A DNA stretch of 32,588 nt from UM-FILTER-49-7 sp964599895 (GCA_964599895.1 CAZRHT010000032.1:1-32588), one strand, 5' to 3'. Counted from the first letter of the stretch, positions 1-8,534 are shown. Notes: generated from the sequence alone by a model not told the origin. Numbers and translations: made by a program.

Positions 1-1
1 C

Positions 2-30
2 TTAACATTCCGAAGATTTTTTCGTACAAT
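2..30 (+). promoter_or_regulatory. sigma70-type promoter of the tricorn-like protease gene
   Basis: TTAACA at 2-7 and TACAAT at 25-30 are separated by exactly 17 bases; each box matches the consensus at 5 of 6 positions. The gene start at 68 is about 38 bases downstream of the -10 box and is preceded by CGGAGG with 5 bases of spacing. Confidence 0.6.
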
Positions 31-67
31 GGGCTGTTATGTAAAAAAATGAGGGAACGGAGGATTC

Positions 68-3000
68 ATGAAGAAATCAATTCTGTTTTTTACCTTTGTC
101 ATTGTGTTGCTGTGTATGGCACAGCCCGGCGCGGCCGCGGACAGTCCAACCTGGATGCGTTATCCGGCAATTTCACCGGATGGTACTGCTATTGTGTTCA
201 GTTTTCGTGGAAATATCTATCGGGTCAATGCCGCTGGCGGTGTTGCGGTCCCATTGACACTGGATGCCAGTCATGACTTCATGCCGGTATGGTCCCATGA
301 CGGGAAACAGATCGCCTTCGCGTCAAATCGGCATGGCAATTATGATGTTTTTGTAATGCCGTCCGATGGTGGCTCTGCTACCCGGTTGACCTATCATTCC
401 GCCGGTGATTTCCCTTCTGATTTCACACCGGACGGAAAGGCGATTATCTTCAATTCTTCCCGGGTGGATGCCCCGGATTCCCGTCTTTTTCCAACCGGAT
501 CATTGTCCGAACTGTACCAGGTCTCCGTCACCGGGGGCGAGCCGAGGCAGCTCCTGACAATTCCCGCGGAGAAAACCCGGTTTTTCCGGGACGGCAATCG
601 CATTATTTATCAGGACAAAACCGGGATTGAAGACCAGTGGCGAAAACATCATGTTTCTTCCGTTGCCCACGATCTCTGGGTTGCCGACCTCACAAAAAGC
701 AGCTTCAAGCGCCTTACAACTTTTCCGGGAGAAGACCGGAACCCCCTGCTTTCCGCAGACGAAAAGACCGTGTATTTTCTCAGTGAAAGAAGCGGCACGT
801 TCAATGTGTACAGCATGCCCCTGGATGAATCCGCCAAACCGAAGCAATTGACCAACTTCGAAGGGGACCCTGTTCGCTTTTTATCAATGACAGACGCCGG
901 AACTCTCTGCTTCGGCTTTAAGGGCGAAATCTATTCAATGAAGCCCGGAGAAGCCGCGAAAAAAGTCGCGATCCGGATTCAGGAGGACCCCGCAGGAACC
1001 GGTAATGACCTCCTGGACGTTGGAAAAGCCACTGATTTTGCCGTCTCCTCAAACGGAAAGGAAATTGCCATCATTTTTCGCGGCGACGTGTTCGCCGTTT
1101 CGGTCGAAAGCGGCAAAACCCGCCAGATTACCCGGACAGCCGGCGCGGAACGGGATGTCAGCTTCAGCCCGGACGGCAAAACGATTCTCTACTCATCTGA
1201 AAGAAATGGGAGTGTCAATATTTATCAGAGCAAACTCCGGCAACCGGATGAGAAATATTTTTTCAACGCGACACTTTTTGATGAGACCCCGGTTCTGGAA
1301 ACACCGGAAGACACTGCCATGCCCAGGTTTTCTCCCGATGGAAAGGAAGTGGCATTCATCCAGGAAAAAACAATACTGAAAGTACTGAATCTTGCATCCG
1401 GTAAGGTACGAACAATACTCCCCGGCAAGTACAATTTTTCGTACACCGACGGAGACCAATGGTATGACTGGTCACCGGACGGGAAATGGTTTCTGGTTGA
1501 GTTTCAGAACACCACGTATTTCAGCTCGGAAATGGGGCTGGTCCCCGCTGAAGGAGGGAAGGCCCCGATCAACCTTACCAACAGCGGATTCAGTGATGTG
1601 GGCTCAACATGGATGGCGAAGGGCAGCATGATGTTGTGGTTTTCCAACCGGGACGGGCTTCATTCTCTGGCCAGCACCGGCAGGAGCCAGATGGATGTGT
1701 ACGCGCTTTTTGCCACGAAAAAGGCCTATGACCGGTTCAAGCTCACAAAAGAAGAGATGGAATTGGTAAAAGAAGCGGAAAAAGAGGCAAAAAAGGCCGA
1801 AAAAGAGCAAAAAGACGACAAAAAGGCTAAAAAAGAAGAGAAAAAGAAGGAAATTAAGCCAATTTCGATCGATTTTGACGGTTTAGCGGACAGAAAAGTC
1901 CGATTGACCGAGCAGTCGGCTTTCCTCTCCGGCGCCGTTGTCACACCAGATGCCGAAAAGCTTATCTTCATGGCAAAGTTTGAAAAGAAATACGAGCTCT
2001 GGGTTACGGACCTGCGGGAACACAAAACAAAGGTTCTGGCCCACCTTGGAAGCCGGAGCGGTGGAGACTTGAAATTGGGGCCAGAAGGAAAATATGTGTT
2101 TGTACGGGCCTCGGGGAAAGTGACACGGGTGGACATTAAATCAGGAAAGACAAAGACAATTTCACCCAGTGGAGAAATGGTTCTGGACAGGCAGGCGGAA
2201 CGAAGAGCGATGTTTGACCATGTGTGGCGTGAGATTCAAAAGCGTCTCTACCGTGAATCTCCGTTGAAAAACAACCGCTGGGAGGCGCTGGGTAAAGAGT
2301 ACCGGGCCTACCTTCCCGACATCAACAACAATCATGATTTTGCCGAAATGCTCAGTGAACTGCTGGGAGAACTCAACGCGTCCCACACCGGCTGCCGGTA
2401 TTACGCCATGGACCCGAAAGGCGACCAGACCGCGTCGCTGGGCCTCCTGTTTGACAACAAGTACACCGGGAACGGGTTGAAAGTAGAAGAAGTACTCGAA
2501 AAAAGTCCTCTGGACAGGGCAGACACACGCATTGCTCCCGGCATCGTGATTGAAAAAATCAACGGTGTGTTGCTCTCCCCCTCTATTAATGTGAACCAGC
2601 TTCTAAACCGAAAAGCGGGAGAGAAGGTGTTGTTGTCCCTGTTTGACCCGGCAGGCAAGAAGCGGTGGAATGAAACAATAAAACCGGAATCACGGGGGAA
2701 AATGGCCCAACAACTGTACCTTCGCTGGGTGAAACGAAACCGGGAAGAAGTGGATCGTCTATCCAAAGGCCGCCTCGGCTACGTGCATATTCGCAGCATG
2801 AGCGACAGCAGTTATCGGGAGCTCTACAGCGAGGCACTGGGACGCATGTCAGACAAAGAAGCACTGGTTGTGGATACCCGCTTCAACGGAGGTGGTGACC
2901 TCGTGGATGACCTGGTCACATTCCTTAACGGGAAAAAGTACATGAGCTTCAAACCGCCCCGTCAGGGCACTGTCGGCCAGGAGTCTCACGACAAATGGAC

Positions 3001-3331
3001 AAAGCCCTCTGTAGTGATTGCCTCTGAAGGGAACTATTCCGATGCTCACTGCTTCCCGTGGGCCTATCACGAACTGAAGCTGGGAAAAATCGTCGGCATG
3101 CCGGTCGCAGGCACCTGTACTTTTGTATGGTGGGAGCAGTTGCAGGATTCATCCCTGGTGTACGGAATCCCCAATATGGCGGTGGACAGCAACGCGGGCA
3201 AACCCCTTGAAGGTGACCAGCTGGAACCGGACATCAAGGTGATGAATGAACCGGCACTTGTCAGCACCGGACGGGACCAGCAGCTGGAAACCGCTGTGGA
3301 AGTGATGCTTTCGGAGCTGGACAAGAAGTGA
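68..3331 (+). CDS. Tricorn-type S41 family protease with N-terminal beta-propellers and PDZ domain
   Basis: Predicted exported peptidase of 1087 residues that would degrade oligopeptides in the periplasm. Residues 1-23 form a signal peptide (charged start, hydrophobic core, cleavage near AAA-DS). Repeated WSHDGKQIAF and FSPDGKTILY blades from about 30 to 550 are TolB/WD40-like propeller repeats. A Lys/Glu-rich stretch lies at about 560-600, followed by more propeller blades to about 720. The C-terminal part carries the tricorn core, a PDZ-like segment around 800-880 and the S41 protease fold. His773 (in NASHTG) and Ser991 (in GNYSDAH) fit the catalytic His and nucleophile. Length agrees with tricorn proteins. 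The start has a strong Shine-Dalgarno site. It is monocistronic and convergent with rlmB. Substrate is unknown; family assignment is secure. Confidence 0.93.
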   Translation: MKKSILFFTFVIVLLCMAQPGAAADSPTWMRYPAISPDGTAIVFSFRGNIYRVNAAGGVAVPLTLDASHDFMPVWSHDGKQIAFASNRHGNYDVFVMPSDGGSATRLTYHSAGDFPSDFTPDGKAIIFNSSRVDAPDSRLFPTGSLSELYQVSVTGGEPRQLLTIPAEKTRFFRDGNRIIYQDKTGIEDQWRKHHVSSVAHDLWVADLTKSSFKRLTTFPGEDRNPLLSADEKTVYFLSERSGTFNVYSMPLDESAKPKQLTNFEGDPVRFLSMTDAGTLCFGFKGEIYSMKPGEAAKKVAIRIQEDPAGTGNDLLDVGKATDFAVSSNGKEIAIIFRGDVFAVSVESGKTRQITRTAGAERDVSFSPDGKTILYSSERNGSVNIYQSKLRQPDEKYFFNATLFDETPVLETPEDTAMPRFSPDGKEVAFIQEKTILKVLNLASGKVRTILPGKYNFSYTDGDQWYDWSPDGKWFLVEFQNTTYFSSEMGLVPAEGGKAPINLTNSGFSDVGSTWMAKGSMMLWFSNRDGLHSLASTGRSQMDVYALFATKKAYDRFKLTKEEMELVKEAEKEAKKAEKEQKDDKKAKKEEKKKEIKPISIDFDGLADRKVRLTEQSAFLSGAVVTPDAEKLIFMAKFEKKYELWVTDLREHKTKVLAHLGSRSGGDLKLGPEGKYVFVRASGKVTRVDIKSGKTKTISPSGEMVLDRQAERRAMFDHVWREIQKRLYRESPLKNNRWEALGKEYRAYLPDINNNHDFAEMLSELLGELNASHTGCRYYAMDPKGDQTASLGLLFDNKYTGNGLKVEEVLEKSPLDRADTRIAPGIVIEKINGVLLSPSINVNQLLNRKAGEKVLLSLFDPAGKKRWNETIKPESRGKMAQQLYLRWVKRNREEVDRLSKGRLGYVHIRSMSDSSYRELYSEALGRMSDKEALVVDTRFNGGGDLVDDLVTFLNGKKYMSFKPPRQGTVGQESHDKWTKPSVVIASEGNYSDAHCFPWAYHELKLGKIVGMPVAGTCTFVWWEQLQDSSLVYGIPNMAVDSNAGKPLEGDQLEPDIKVMNEPALVSTGRDQQLETAVEVMLSELDKK

Positions 3332-3367
3332 TGGGTGATGAGTGATGAGTGATGGGTGATGAGTGAC
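3327..3367. repeat. heptamer tandem repeat (RGTGATG)
   Basis: Five consecutive 7-base units alternate AGTGATG and GGTGATG and end in a partial unit. The array begins inside the tricorn stop codon, so the repeat supplies the TGA. The same unit recurs at 5775-5814. Confidence 0.8.
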
Positions 3368-3390
3368 AAGTTAAGATAAGAAAAAGAAAA

Positions 3391-3414
3391 GGCAGGGAAT
3401 TGATTTTCCCTGCC
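3391..3414 (+). terminator. hairpin terminator between convergent tricorn and rlmB genes
   Basis: GGCAGGGAA (3391-3399) pairs with TTCCCTGCC (3406-3414) around a six-base loop, followed by TCTTCTC. On the other strand the stem is followed by TTTTCTTTTTCTT, so it may act both ways. GGCAGGGAATTG at 3391-3402 can also pair with CAATTCCCTGCC at 3479-3490, which is followed by seven T. Confidence 0.6.
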
Positions 3415-3429
3415 TCTTCTCATTCTCGG

Positions 3430-3528
3430 CTATCCTCCATCCACTATCCACCATTCACGCGGACCATCGGTCCGCTTCCAATTCCCTGCCTTTTTTTCTG
3501 CCTCGCACTCGCACTTTCACCTGCACTC
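3430..3528. repeat. composite intergenic low-complexity repeat, copy 1
   Basis: This non-coding stretch holds CCATCC/CCATTCAC units at 3437-3458 (reverse complement of the TGGATGGTGAATGG units at 5832-5859). A perfect hairpin follows, GCGGACC-ATC-GGTCCGC at 3459-3475. Last come GCACTCGCACTTTCACCTGCACTC-like units at 3505-3528. The same kinds of units flank gltX on its other side. Confidence 0.55.
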
Positions 3529-3562
3529 AAGCTCTTTTGAACTTTCGGTTCAAAAGAGCTTG
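3528..3562. repeat. perfect 15-bp inverted repeat overlapping the rlmB stop codon
   Basis: CAAGCTCTTTTGAAC (3528-3542) and GTTCAAAAGAGCTTG (3548-3562) are exact reverse complements around a five-base loop. The right arm encodes the last residues and stop of rlmB. There is no T-run after it on the minus strand, so it is not a classical terminator; it may be an mRNA-stabilising or attenuating hairpin. Confidence 0.75.
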
Positions 3563-4239
3563 TAGAGGGTAGCGGCAACGGATGTAGATAAATTCAAAGA
3601 ATTTACATGGCCCCGCATGGGAAGTGTGACAATGTGGTGGCTTTTTCTCAGGAGTGCACGGGAAATCCCTTCACCCTCGCTACCAAAAATAAAAAGGTTG
3701 CGAGTGGAAAGGTGTGTATTTGCATCGTTCAACGAAATGGCATCCACACCGTTTTCTACGGAAAAGACAGTAAAATCAGCTTTCAATAATTGTTCCGTAA
3801 TTCCAGCCAGGGATTGCGACCGAATGATGGGTACATGGGCTGCTGCTCCTGCCGAGGTCTTGAAGACCGTGGGAGTTACGCCAGTTCCAAACTTTTCTCC
3901 GATGATCACAGCATCCATGCCGGCACCGTCACAGACACGGATGACCGCGCCGAGGTTATGGGGATCGTTGACCCGATCCAGCATCACGAGGTTTACCTGC
4001 GGTTTTGACAGCGCCAGAATGGACGCTTCGCTCTCGTAGGGGAATTCGCCAATATCAGCCGCTATCCCCTGATGGGAGGACGTACCGGTCAGTTTCCCGA
4101 TAAAATCCCGGCTCTTTCTGAAAACCGGCAAGCCCTTTGATTCAAATCCCAGTTTATTTGTACTGAAATAGATGGCGCTTATTTGTATCCGGTTCGATAC
4201 CAGGCTTTCCCTGACCGGGTTGACGCCGTATATGATCAT
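3550..4239 (-). CDS. rlmB: 23S rRNA (guanosine-2'-O-)-methyltransferase RlmB-type, TrmH family
   Basis: SPOUT-class SAM-dependent 2'-O-methyltransferase of 229 residues, expected to methylate a guanosine in 23S rRNA. The N-terminus IIYGVNPVRESL is the substrate-binding domain opening seen in RlmB/TrmH proteins. DRVNDPHNLGAVIRVCDGAG carries the conserved N-P-x-N-x-G-A motif, and GSEGEGISR with LPMRGHVNSLNLSTSVA gives the two C-terminal motifs that build the trefoil knot. The start ATG overlaps the gltX stop (ATGA at 4236-4239), so the two are translationally coupled in one operon. The exact guanosine target is inferred from family and not visible here. Confidence 0.92.
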   Translation of the reverse strand: MIIYGVNPVRESLVSNRIQISAIYFSTNKLGFESKGLPVFRKSRDFIGKLTGTSSHQGIAADIGEFPYESEASILALSKPQVNLVMLDRVNDPHNLGAVIRVCDGAGMDAVIIGEKFGTGVTPTVFKTSAGAAAHVPIIRSQSLAGITEQLLKADFTVFSVENGVDAISLNDANTHLSTRNLFIFGSEGEGISRALLRKSHHIVTLPMRGHVNSLNLSTSVAATLYKLF

Positions 4240-5717
4240 TTTCCAAAAACCTCAAGGAATTTCCGGCAGCGTTCCGGAATGGATATGAGTTTCGGGATTT
4301 CGGCGCCGGACAGGAGCACCGGGACCATGACATCCAGTTCCGGCCCGGAAAGTGCCCCGGACAGAAGTGCCCGCAGGGGATGGAAGAGTGCTTTCCCTTT
4401 GAATCCATCTTCTTTAATTGACATGGCGGCTTCCCAGAAGCTTTCAGGAGTCAGTTCTTTCACAGCAAGGATCCGCTCAGACATCAATCTCCCGGCAGCG
4501 AGATGGGCTTCTTCAGCAAAAAATGTCTCCATTTCCTCATTTCCCTTCAATTCGTAGTGGAACAGGAATTGTAACCGCTCTCCCAGTTCGGACAGGAGAA
4601 CCATTTTATTCTTTTCCATGTTCAAGGCTGCCTGTATCCAGGGATTGTGAGCCTCCACCATGGAAGACAGAAATGGAAATGCCTTTACCAGAAAGGGGGC
4701 TCCAACTTCCAGCAGCTGTTCATCAGTCAGTTTGCGAAGGTGAATGCCATTGAGCCAGTGGAGTTTATCCATATCAAACACCGCGGGGCTGTTATTGATT
4801 CGCTTCACAGAGAAGGCCTTGACGAGTTCCGGAATTGTGTATTCTTCCCGGTCCTTTCCTTCGTTCCATCCCAGCAGAGCCAGATAATTGACCATAGCTT
4901 CCGGCAGGTAGCCTTCTTCTTCAAATTGTCCGACCGAGGTAGCGCCATGCCGCTTGCTAAGTTTGCTGCGATCCTGACCCAGAATCAACGAGGCGTGGGC
5001 GAATTTCGGTGCCTTCCAGTTAAAGGCCTCATAGAGCATGAGCTGGCGCAGGGTGTTGGGGAGATGTTCCTCTGCCCTTACAACATGGGAAATTTCCATC
5101 AGATAGTCATCCACAACCACACAGAAGTTGTACACCGGCATTCCGTCGGACCTGAGGACAATGAAGTCGCCCAGTGTGCCGGGCTCCCAATGGACCGCGC
5201 CCCGGATCATGTCATAAACGGTGTAGTCCTTGTCCGGAACTTTGAAGCGAATGGTAAAAGGTACGCCGGCTGACATCTTTTCTTCAATCTCAGCCGCACT
5301 GAGCCGGAGACAGGTACCGTCGTAGTGGGGAGAGCTGCTTTCAGCTTCTGCCTTTTCTCGTTTTTCCGTCAGTTCCGCGTCGGTACAGAAACAGCGGTAG
5401 GCCTTCCCTTCAGCCAGGAGCAGCTCCGCGTAGTTCCGGTAGATTTCCATTCGCTCAGACTGGCGATAGGGACCGAAGTCACCGCCAATTTCCGGCCCTT
5501 CGTCCCAATCCATTCCCAGCCATTTCAAATCATGTTTGACCATCTCTTCAGATTCCAGAGTAGATCTTGCCTGGTCAGTGTCCTCAATCCGAAGAATAAA
5601 CTTGCCGCCGCGATTCCTTGCGTAGAGCCAATTAAAAAGCGCTGTTCTTGCCCCCCCTACATGGAGGTGGCCGGTGGGGCTGGGAGCAAAACGAACGCGA
5701 ACAGGTTTTTGATTCAT
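4236..5717 (-). CDS. gltX: glutamate--tRNA ligase
   Basis: Class I aminoacyl-tRNA synthetase of 493 residues that charges tRNA-Glu in the cytoplasm. The N-terminus shows APSPTGHLHVGGARTALFNW with the HIGH-type signature at residues 19-22. KLSKRHGA near residue 252 is the KMSKS-type loop. CFCTDAEL and DGTC around residues 103-140 supply cysteines in the zinc-binding-like insertion. The ATG at 5717 was chosen because the protein then begins MNQKPVRVRFAPSPTG, as in the family, and GAGGG lies just upstream. An in-frame ATG at 5882 would add 55 repeat-derived residues. First gene of a two-gene operon with rlmB. Confidence 0.96.
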   Translation of the reverse strand: MNQKPVRVRFAPSPTGHLHVGGARTALFNWLYARNRGGKFILRIEDTDQARSTLESEEMVKHDLKWLGMDWDEGPEIGGDFGPYRQSERMEIYRNYAELLLAEGKAYRCFCTDAELTEKREKAEAESSSPHYDGTCLRLSAAEIEEKMSAGVPFTIRFKVPDKDYTVYDMIRGAVHWEPGTLGDFIVLRSDGMPVYNFCVVVDDYLMEISHVVRAEEHLPNTLRQLMLYEAFNWKAPKFAHASLILGQDRSKLSKRHGATSVGQFEEEGYLPEAMVNYLALLGWNEGKDREEYTIPELVKAFSVKRINNSPAVFDMDKLHWLNGIHLRKLTDEQLLEVGAPFLVKAFPFLSSMVEAHNPWIQAALNMEKNKMVLLSELGERLQFLFHYELKGNEEMETFFAEEAHLAAGRLMSERILAVKELTPESFWEAAMSIKEDGFKGKALFHPLRALLSGALSGPELDVMVPVLLSGAEIPKLISIPERCRKFLEVFGK

Positions 5718-5774
5718 TATTCCCTCTTTCAACTTTTTTTGACGGTTTATGATACCAGAAATGCGGCCGGAATG

Positions 5775-5935
5775 GGTGATGTCGTGCCTTCGGCACTGTG
5801 ATGAGTGATGGGTGTGGCGGCAAAGCCTTCGTGGATGGTGAATGGTGGATGGTGAATGGTTCCGGAAGGCTGGGAATATCAATTCCGTGTCTTGAACTCT
5901 CTACCTTGCACTTTCACTCGCACTGCGCTCGGGGC
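5775..5935. repeat. composite intergenic low-complexity repeat, copy 2
   Basis: GGTGATG at 5775-5781 and further RGTGATG units at 5797-5814 repeat the heptamer found at 3327-3367. A GTGCC-TTC-GGCAC hairpin sits at 5784-5796. TGGATGGTGAATGG occurs twice in exact tandem (5832-5845, 5846-5859). GCACTTTCACTCGCACTGCGCTC-like units follow at about 5909-5932. The 282 bases between gltX and the zinc ribbon gene otherwise hold only the terminator at 5948. Confidence 0.6.
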
Positions 5936-5947
5936 CGGAAAGAAGAA

Positions 5948-5968
5948 TGCCCCGCTTGAAGCGGGGCA
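5948..5968 (-). terminator. terminator of the FmdB-like gene
   Basis: TGCCCCGC (5948-5955) and GCGGGGCA (5961-5968) form an eight-pair GC-rich stem with a five-base loop. Read on the minus strand it is followed by TTCTTCTTTCC, and it lies 32 bases after the stop codon of the zinc ribbon gene. Confidence 0.7.
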
Positions 5969-5999
5969 CTATATTAGGTAAGACAGTTTTAAGGTGAGC

Positions 6000-6335
6000 C
6001 TAAGATACGAGGCTATTTTCTTTTGGTGGGCCTGTCTTTGGTGAGCTTGTTTCCGGCTTTGCTTCCGGTTTTGTTTCAGACTTGCTTTCAGATTTTGTTT
6101 CCGACTTGTCGGCTTTCTTCACAGAATCTGCGGCAACAGTATCAGTTGCATGGGACGATTTTTTGTAGTCTGTCTCATAGAATCCGCTCCCTTTAAACTG
6201 GAAAGCGGGCGAGCTGATTTTTTTGTGATACGCGCCGCCGCACTTCGGGCAGCGTGTCAATACCGGATCGCTGACCCGCTGAAGAACTTCTTCTTCCTGG
6301 CCGCAATCACTGCACTGGTATTCGTAAATTGGCAT
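6000..6335 (-). CDS. FmdB family zinc ribbon protein
   Basis: Small cytoplasmic protein of 111 residues of the FmdB/CxxC_CxxC_SSSS family. MPIYEYQCSDCGQ and VLTRCPKCGG give two CxxC pairs that would bind one zinc ion; the family function is unresolved. The C-terminal 50 residues are a low-complexity tail of Lys, Ser, Glu, Thr and Pro (repeated SETK/PETK units), likely disordered. ATG at 6335 was chosen because it yields the family's usual MPIYEY opening and is preceded by GGGAGGATGAT; an upstream ATG at 6398 would add 21 residues not seen in the family. Confidence 0.9.
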   Translation of the reverse strand: MPIYEYQCSDCGQEEEVLQRVSDPVLTRCPKCGGAYHKKISSPAFQFKGSGFYETDYKKSSHATDTVAADSVKKADKSETKSESKSETKPEAKPETSSPKTGPPKENSLVS

Positions 6336-6426
6336 ATCATCCTCCCACAAGCAACTATCGTAGTCCCGTGAATTCGCGTTGTCAAGACTCGAATTCATTT
6401 TATTAGATACAGAGGCAATAGAATCG

Positions 6427-7770
6427 TTACATTTCTGTGCGATTCAGTATCTTCATACGCCTGCCTAACCACCAGGCAGCCATTCCACTGGCAAAAACAA
6501 AGGACAGTGCACTGAGGCCAAACAGACCGGCAAGTCCCCACAGCTTCGCACCCAGGATCGCGCCTGGGATCAACAGGCCAAACATCTGAATTACCGAAAG
6601 GGCCATGGCATCCCACGCCCGTTTCAACACATTCAAAACGCCATTTGAAAGGCCGAATACACCCCGAAATCCATAGACGATAGGAACAATTCGCAGATAT
6701 AAGACGATGGTTTTGATAACTTCAGCATCCCGGCTGAACATATGGGCAATGGGTCTTGCCGTTATGAACAATACAATTGCTGAGAATCCGCCCCATCCCA
6801 GCGAGAACAGGTGAGCCCTGCGAATCGCACCCTGTACCCTGTCCAATCTGCCGGCACCGAGGTTCTGGCCCACAAAAGGGCTTAAGACTGTTGCCAGAGA
6901 AATCAGAACCATCAACGCAAGGGTTTCCACCCGTGTACAGACCCCGTATCCCGCTACCGCCTCCGGACCGAACCGGGCCACAATACCCGTCACCACAGCT
7001 ACGCCGAGGGGCCGGATCAGGTTGGACCCGGCAGCAGGAATTGAGAGATTCATTATAGACTTCCAGGACTGTACCATTGCCGGGAAACCGGGCCAGTCAA
7101 ACGACAACATACGATGGCGCTTCTGAAGAACAAAGAGCATCAGCACCAGCGTCAATGCCCGTGCCACAACGGTTGCAGCCGCTGCCCCGGCAATACCCCA
7201 CCGGGGGAAGGGGCCGATGCCGAAAATTAGAAGGGGGTCCATTCCCAGATTTACGAATACCGAAAACATCATGATTATGCTGGGAAACTTCATGTCGCCA
7301 GTGGCCCGGATGGCGTTGTTTCCCACCATGGGAATGACCAGAAACATCATTCCGGGATACCAGATCAGCATGTAGATCCGGATCAGCTTTAATATTTCCG
7401 GGGAAGCACCCAGCATCCTGAAAATCGGATTAATGGTAAGAAGTCCAATCACCACGAAGAGAAGAACGACTCCCAATGCCAGGGCAAGTGAATCAGTTGT
7501 CAGTCTCCGAACTTTCTCCTGGTTTCCTTCCCCGATGGCACGGGAGACCAGGGCAGATGTCCCGACTCCCAGCCCGATCGCAATAGCACCGATAATCATG
7601 ACCACCGGAAAAATAAATCCCATGGCCGCCAACTCTTCAGTTCCCAGTTTTGCCACAAACCAGGTGTCCACCAGGTTAAAGGCGATGGTGGCAAAAAATC
7701 CGAAAATCATGTACGCGGTGAGTCGGGCAAGGGTCCGGCCGATCGGCCCGGTTGTAAGCTCAGCTTTCAT
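6427..7770 (-). CDS. MATE family multidrug/toxin efflux transporter
   Basis: Inner-membrane antiporter of 447 residues with about twelve hydrophobic segments in two similar halves. The first half opens FNLVDTWFVAKLGTEELAAMGF, the typical MATE motif of the first helix hairpin. The corresponding motif in the second half is GVVTGIVARFGPEAVAGYGV. Members export cationic drugs, dyes or metabolites using a sodium or proton gradient; the substrate cannot be read from sequence. The start is preceded by AGGA with eight bases of spacing. The gene lies 91 bases upstream of the zinc ribbon gene on the same strand and could be co-transcribed with it, but no direct evidence shows this. Confidence 0.94.
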   Translation of the reverse strand: MKAELTTGPIGRTLARLTAYMIFGFFATIAFNLVDTWFVAKLGTEELAAMGFIFPVVMIIGAIAIGLGVGTSALVSRAIGEGNQEKVRRLTTDSLALALGVVLLFVVIGLLTINPIFRMLGASPEILKLIRIYMLIWYPGMMFLVIPMVGNNAIRATGDMKFPSIIMMFSVFVNLGMDPLLIFGIGPFPRWGIAGAAAATVVARALTLVLMLFVLQKRHRMLSFDWPGFPAMVQSWKSIMNLSIPAAGSNLIRPLGVAVVTGIVARFGPEAVAGYGVCTRVETLALMVLISLATVLSPFVGQNLGAGRLDRVQGAIRRAHLFSLGWGGFSAIVLFITARPIAHMFSRDAEVIKTIVLYLRIVPIVYGFRGVFGLSNGVLNVLKRAWDAMALSVIQMFGLLIPGAILGAKLWGLAGLFGLSALSFVFASGMAAWWLGRRMKILNRTEM

Positions 7771-7910
7771 GTCAGTTCCTGATTTCCAGTCTGTTTTGTT
7801 TGCCTCTCAGCGCCGAAGGTCGCCGATCCTTATCTTGCTTATGATCCATAGCCTACAATTATAGCGTATCTGTTCTGAGGCAGGAATACTGAGTTGTGAA
7901 GGGGTAAGAA

Positions 7911-7942
7911 GAAGGGAGACCGTGTCGACCCGGTCTCCCTTC
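7911..7942 (-). terminator. terminator of the Spy/CpxP-like gene
   Basis: GAAGGGAGACCG (7911-7922) pairs perfectly with CGGTCTCCCTTC (7931-7942) around an eight-base loop. On the minus strand the stem is followed by TTCTTACCCC. It lies eight bases beyond the stop codon of the Spy-like gene. Confidence 0.7.
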
Positions 7943-7949
7943 GGGGGGT

Positions 7950-8378
7950 TTATTCTTCTGTTCTCTGCGCGGCCATCAGATCAACCAGCTGCTGGCGTTG
8001 ATCCGGTGTCAGAATTCCGTGCAGCTTACTTGTTTCCTGAGCCATGAATAAGTTATACGTCCGGCTCATTTCAGCCAGAATGTCCGCAGGGATCGGAAGC
8101 ATCAGGCCGGGTTCAAACTCATCAGACACAAAAGATGCCAAGGCCTTTTGAATGTGTTCAACCTCACGCTGCCAGGTTGCGATTTTCGCGTCCTTCATTT
8201 CCTTCAGCAAAGCATCCACCTGGGTGTTCTGTTCCTCCGTGAGATTCATTTCCGCCCGGTGCTGGACAAAGGTACCGAACAGCCGTTCATCCAAACCCCG
8301 CTGCACACCGGCAGGCCCCGCCATTGCTGTCACGGACAATACCGCAAGTCCTGCCATCAGTCCCATAATTTTCCTCAT
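7950..8378 (-). CDS. Spy/CpxP-like periplasmic LTxxQ-motif protein
   Basis: Exported helical protein of 142 residues. Residues 1-20 are a signal peptide ending AMA. Two LTxxQ motifs are visible, LTEEQ at 46-50 and LTPDQ at 123-127, the hallmark of the Spy/CpxP chaperone and envelope-stress sensor family. ATG at 8378 was chosen over the in-frame ATG at 8399 because AAAGGAGG lies directly before it. The gene has its own terminator and is divergent from the alcohol dehydrogenase gene. The family bound to this motif is broad (Spy, CpxP, metal-binding ZraP relatives); a specific role is not assignable. Confidence 0.82.
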   Translation of the reverse strand: MRKIMGLMAGLAVLSVTAMAGPAGVQRGLDERLFGTFVQHRAEMNLTEEQNTQVDALLKEMKDAKIATWQREVEHIQKALASFVSDEFEPGLMLPIPADILAEMSRTYNLFMAQETSKLHGILTPDQRQQLVDLMAAQRTEE

Positions 8379-8462
8379 TCTTTCCTCCTTTGCCGTCAAG
8401 CGGCATATGGGCGCCCAACTGGTCGCCAGTGAAATTTACAATGAGAGTATGGAGCCTGTTTT

Positions 8463-8497
8463 TTTCAGAACTGTTTCCCGGCTGTAACAGAATGTAA
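8463..8497 (+). repeat. exact 35-bp dispersed repeat, copy 1
   Basis: The 35 bases beginning TTTCAGAACTG and ending CAGAATGTAA are identical, in the same orientation, to 16838-16872. The copy sits between the divergent Spy-like and alcohol dehydrogenase genes. It contains CTGTT...AACAG and CTGT-A-ACAG dyads. Confidence 0.85.
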
Positions 8498-8534
8498 TCG
8501 GCAAAATGCCGGAAAAGTTATTCCAATAAAAACT

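Noticed and set aside
3327..3367. CRISPR-like short repeat array
   Set aside because: The units are seven bases in direct tandem with no spacers, so this is a simple tandem repeat.
3067..3423. 118-residue minus-strand frame with SLITHHSSLITHH repeats
   Set aside because: The repeats come from translating the heptamer array, and the rest is antisense to the tricorn gene.
4647..5273. 208-residue open frame on the plus strand
   Set aside because: Antisense to gltX, which is unambiguous.
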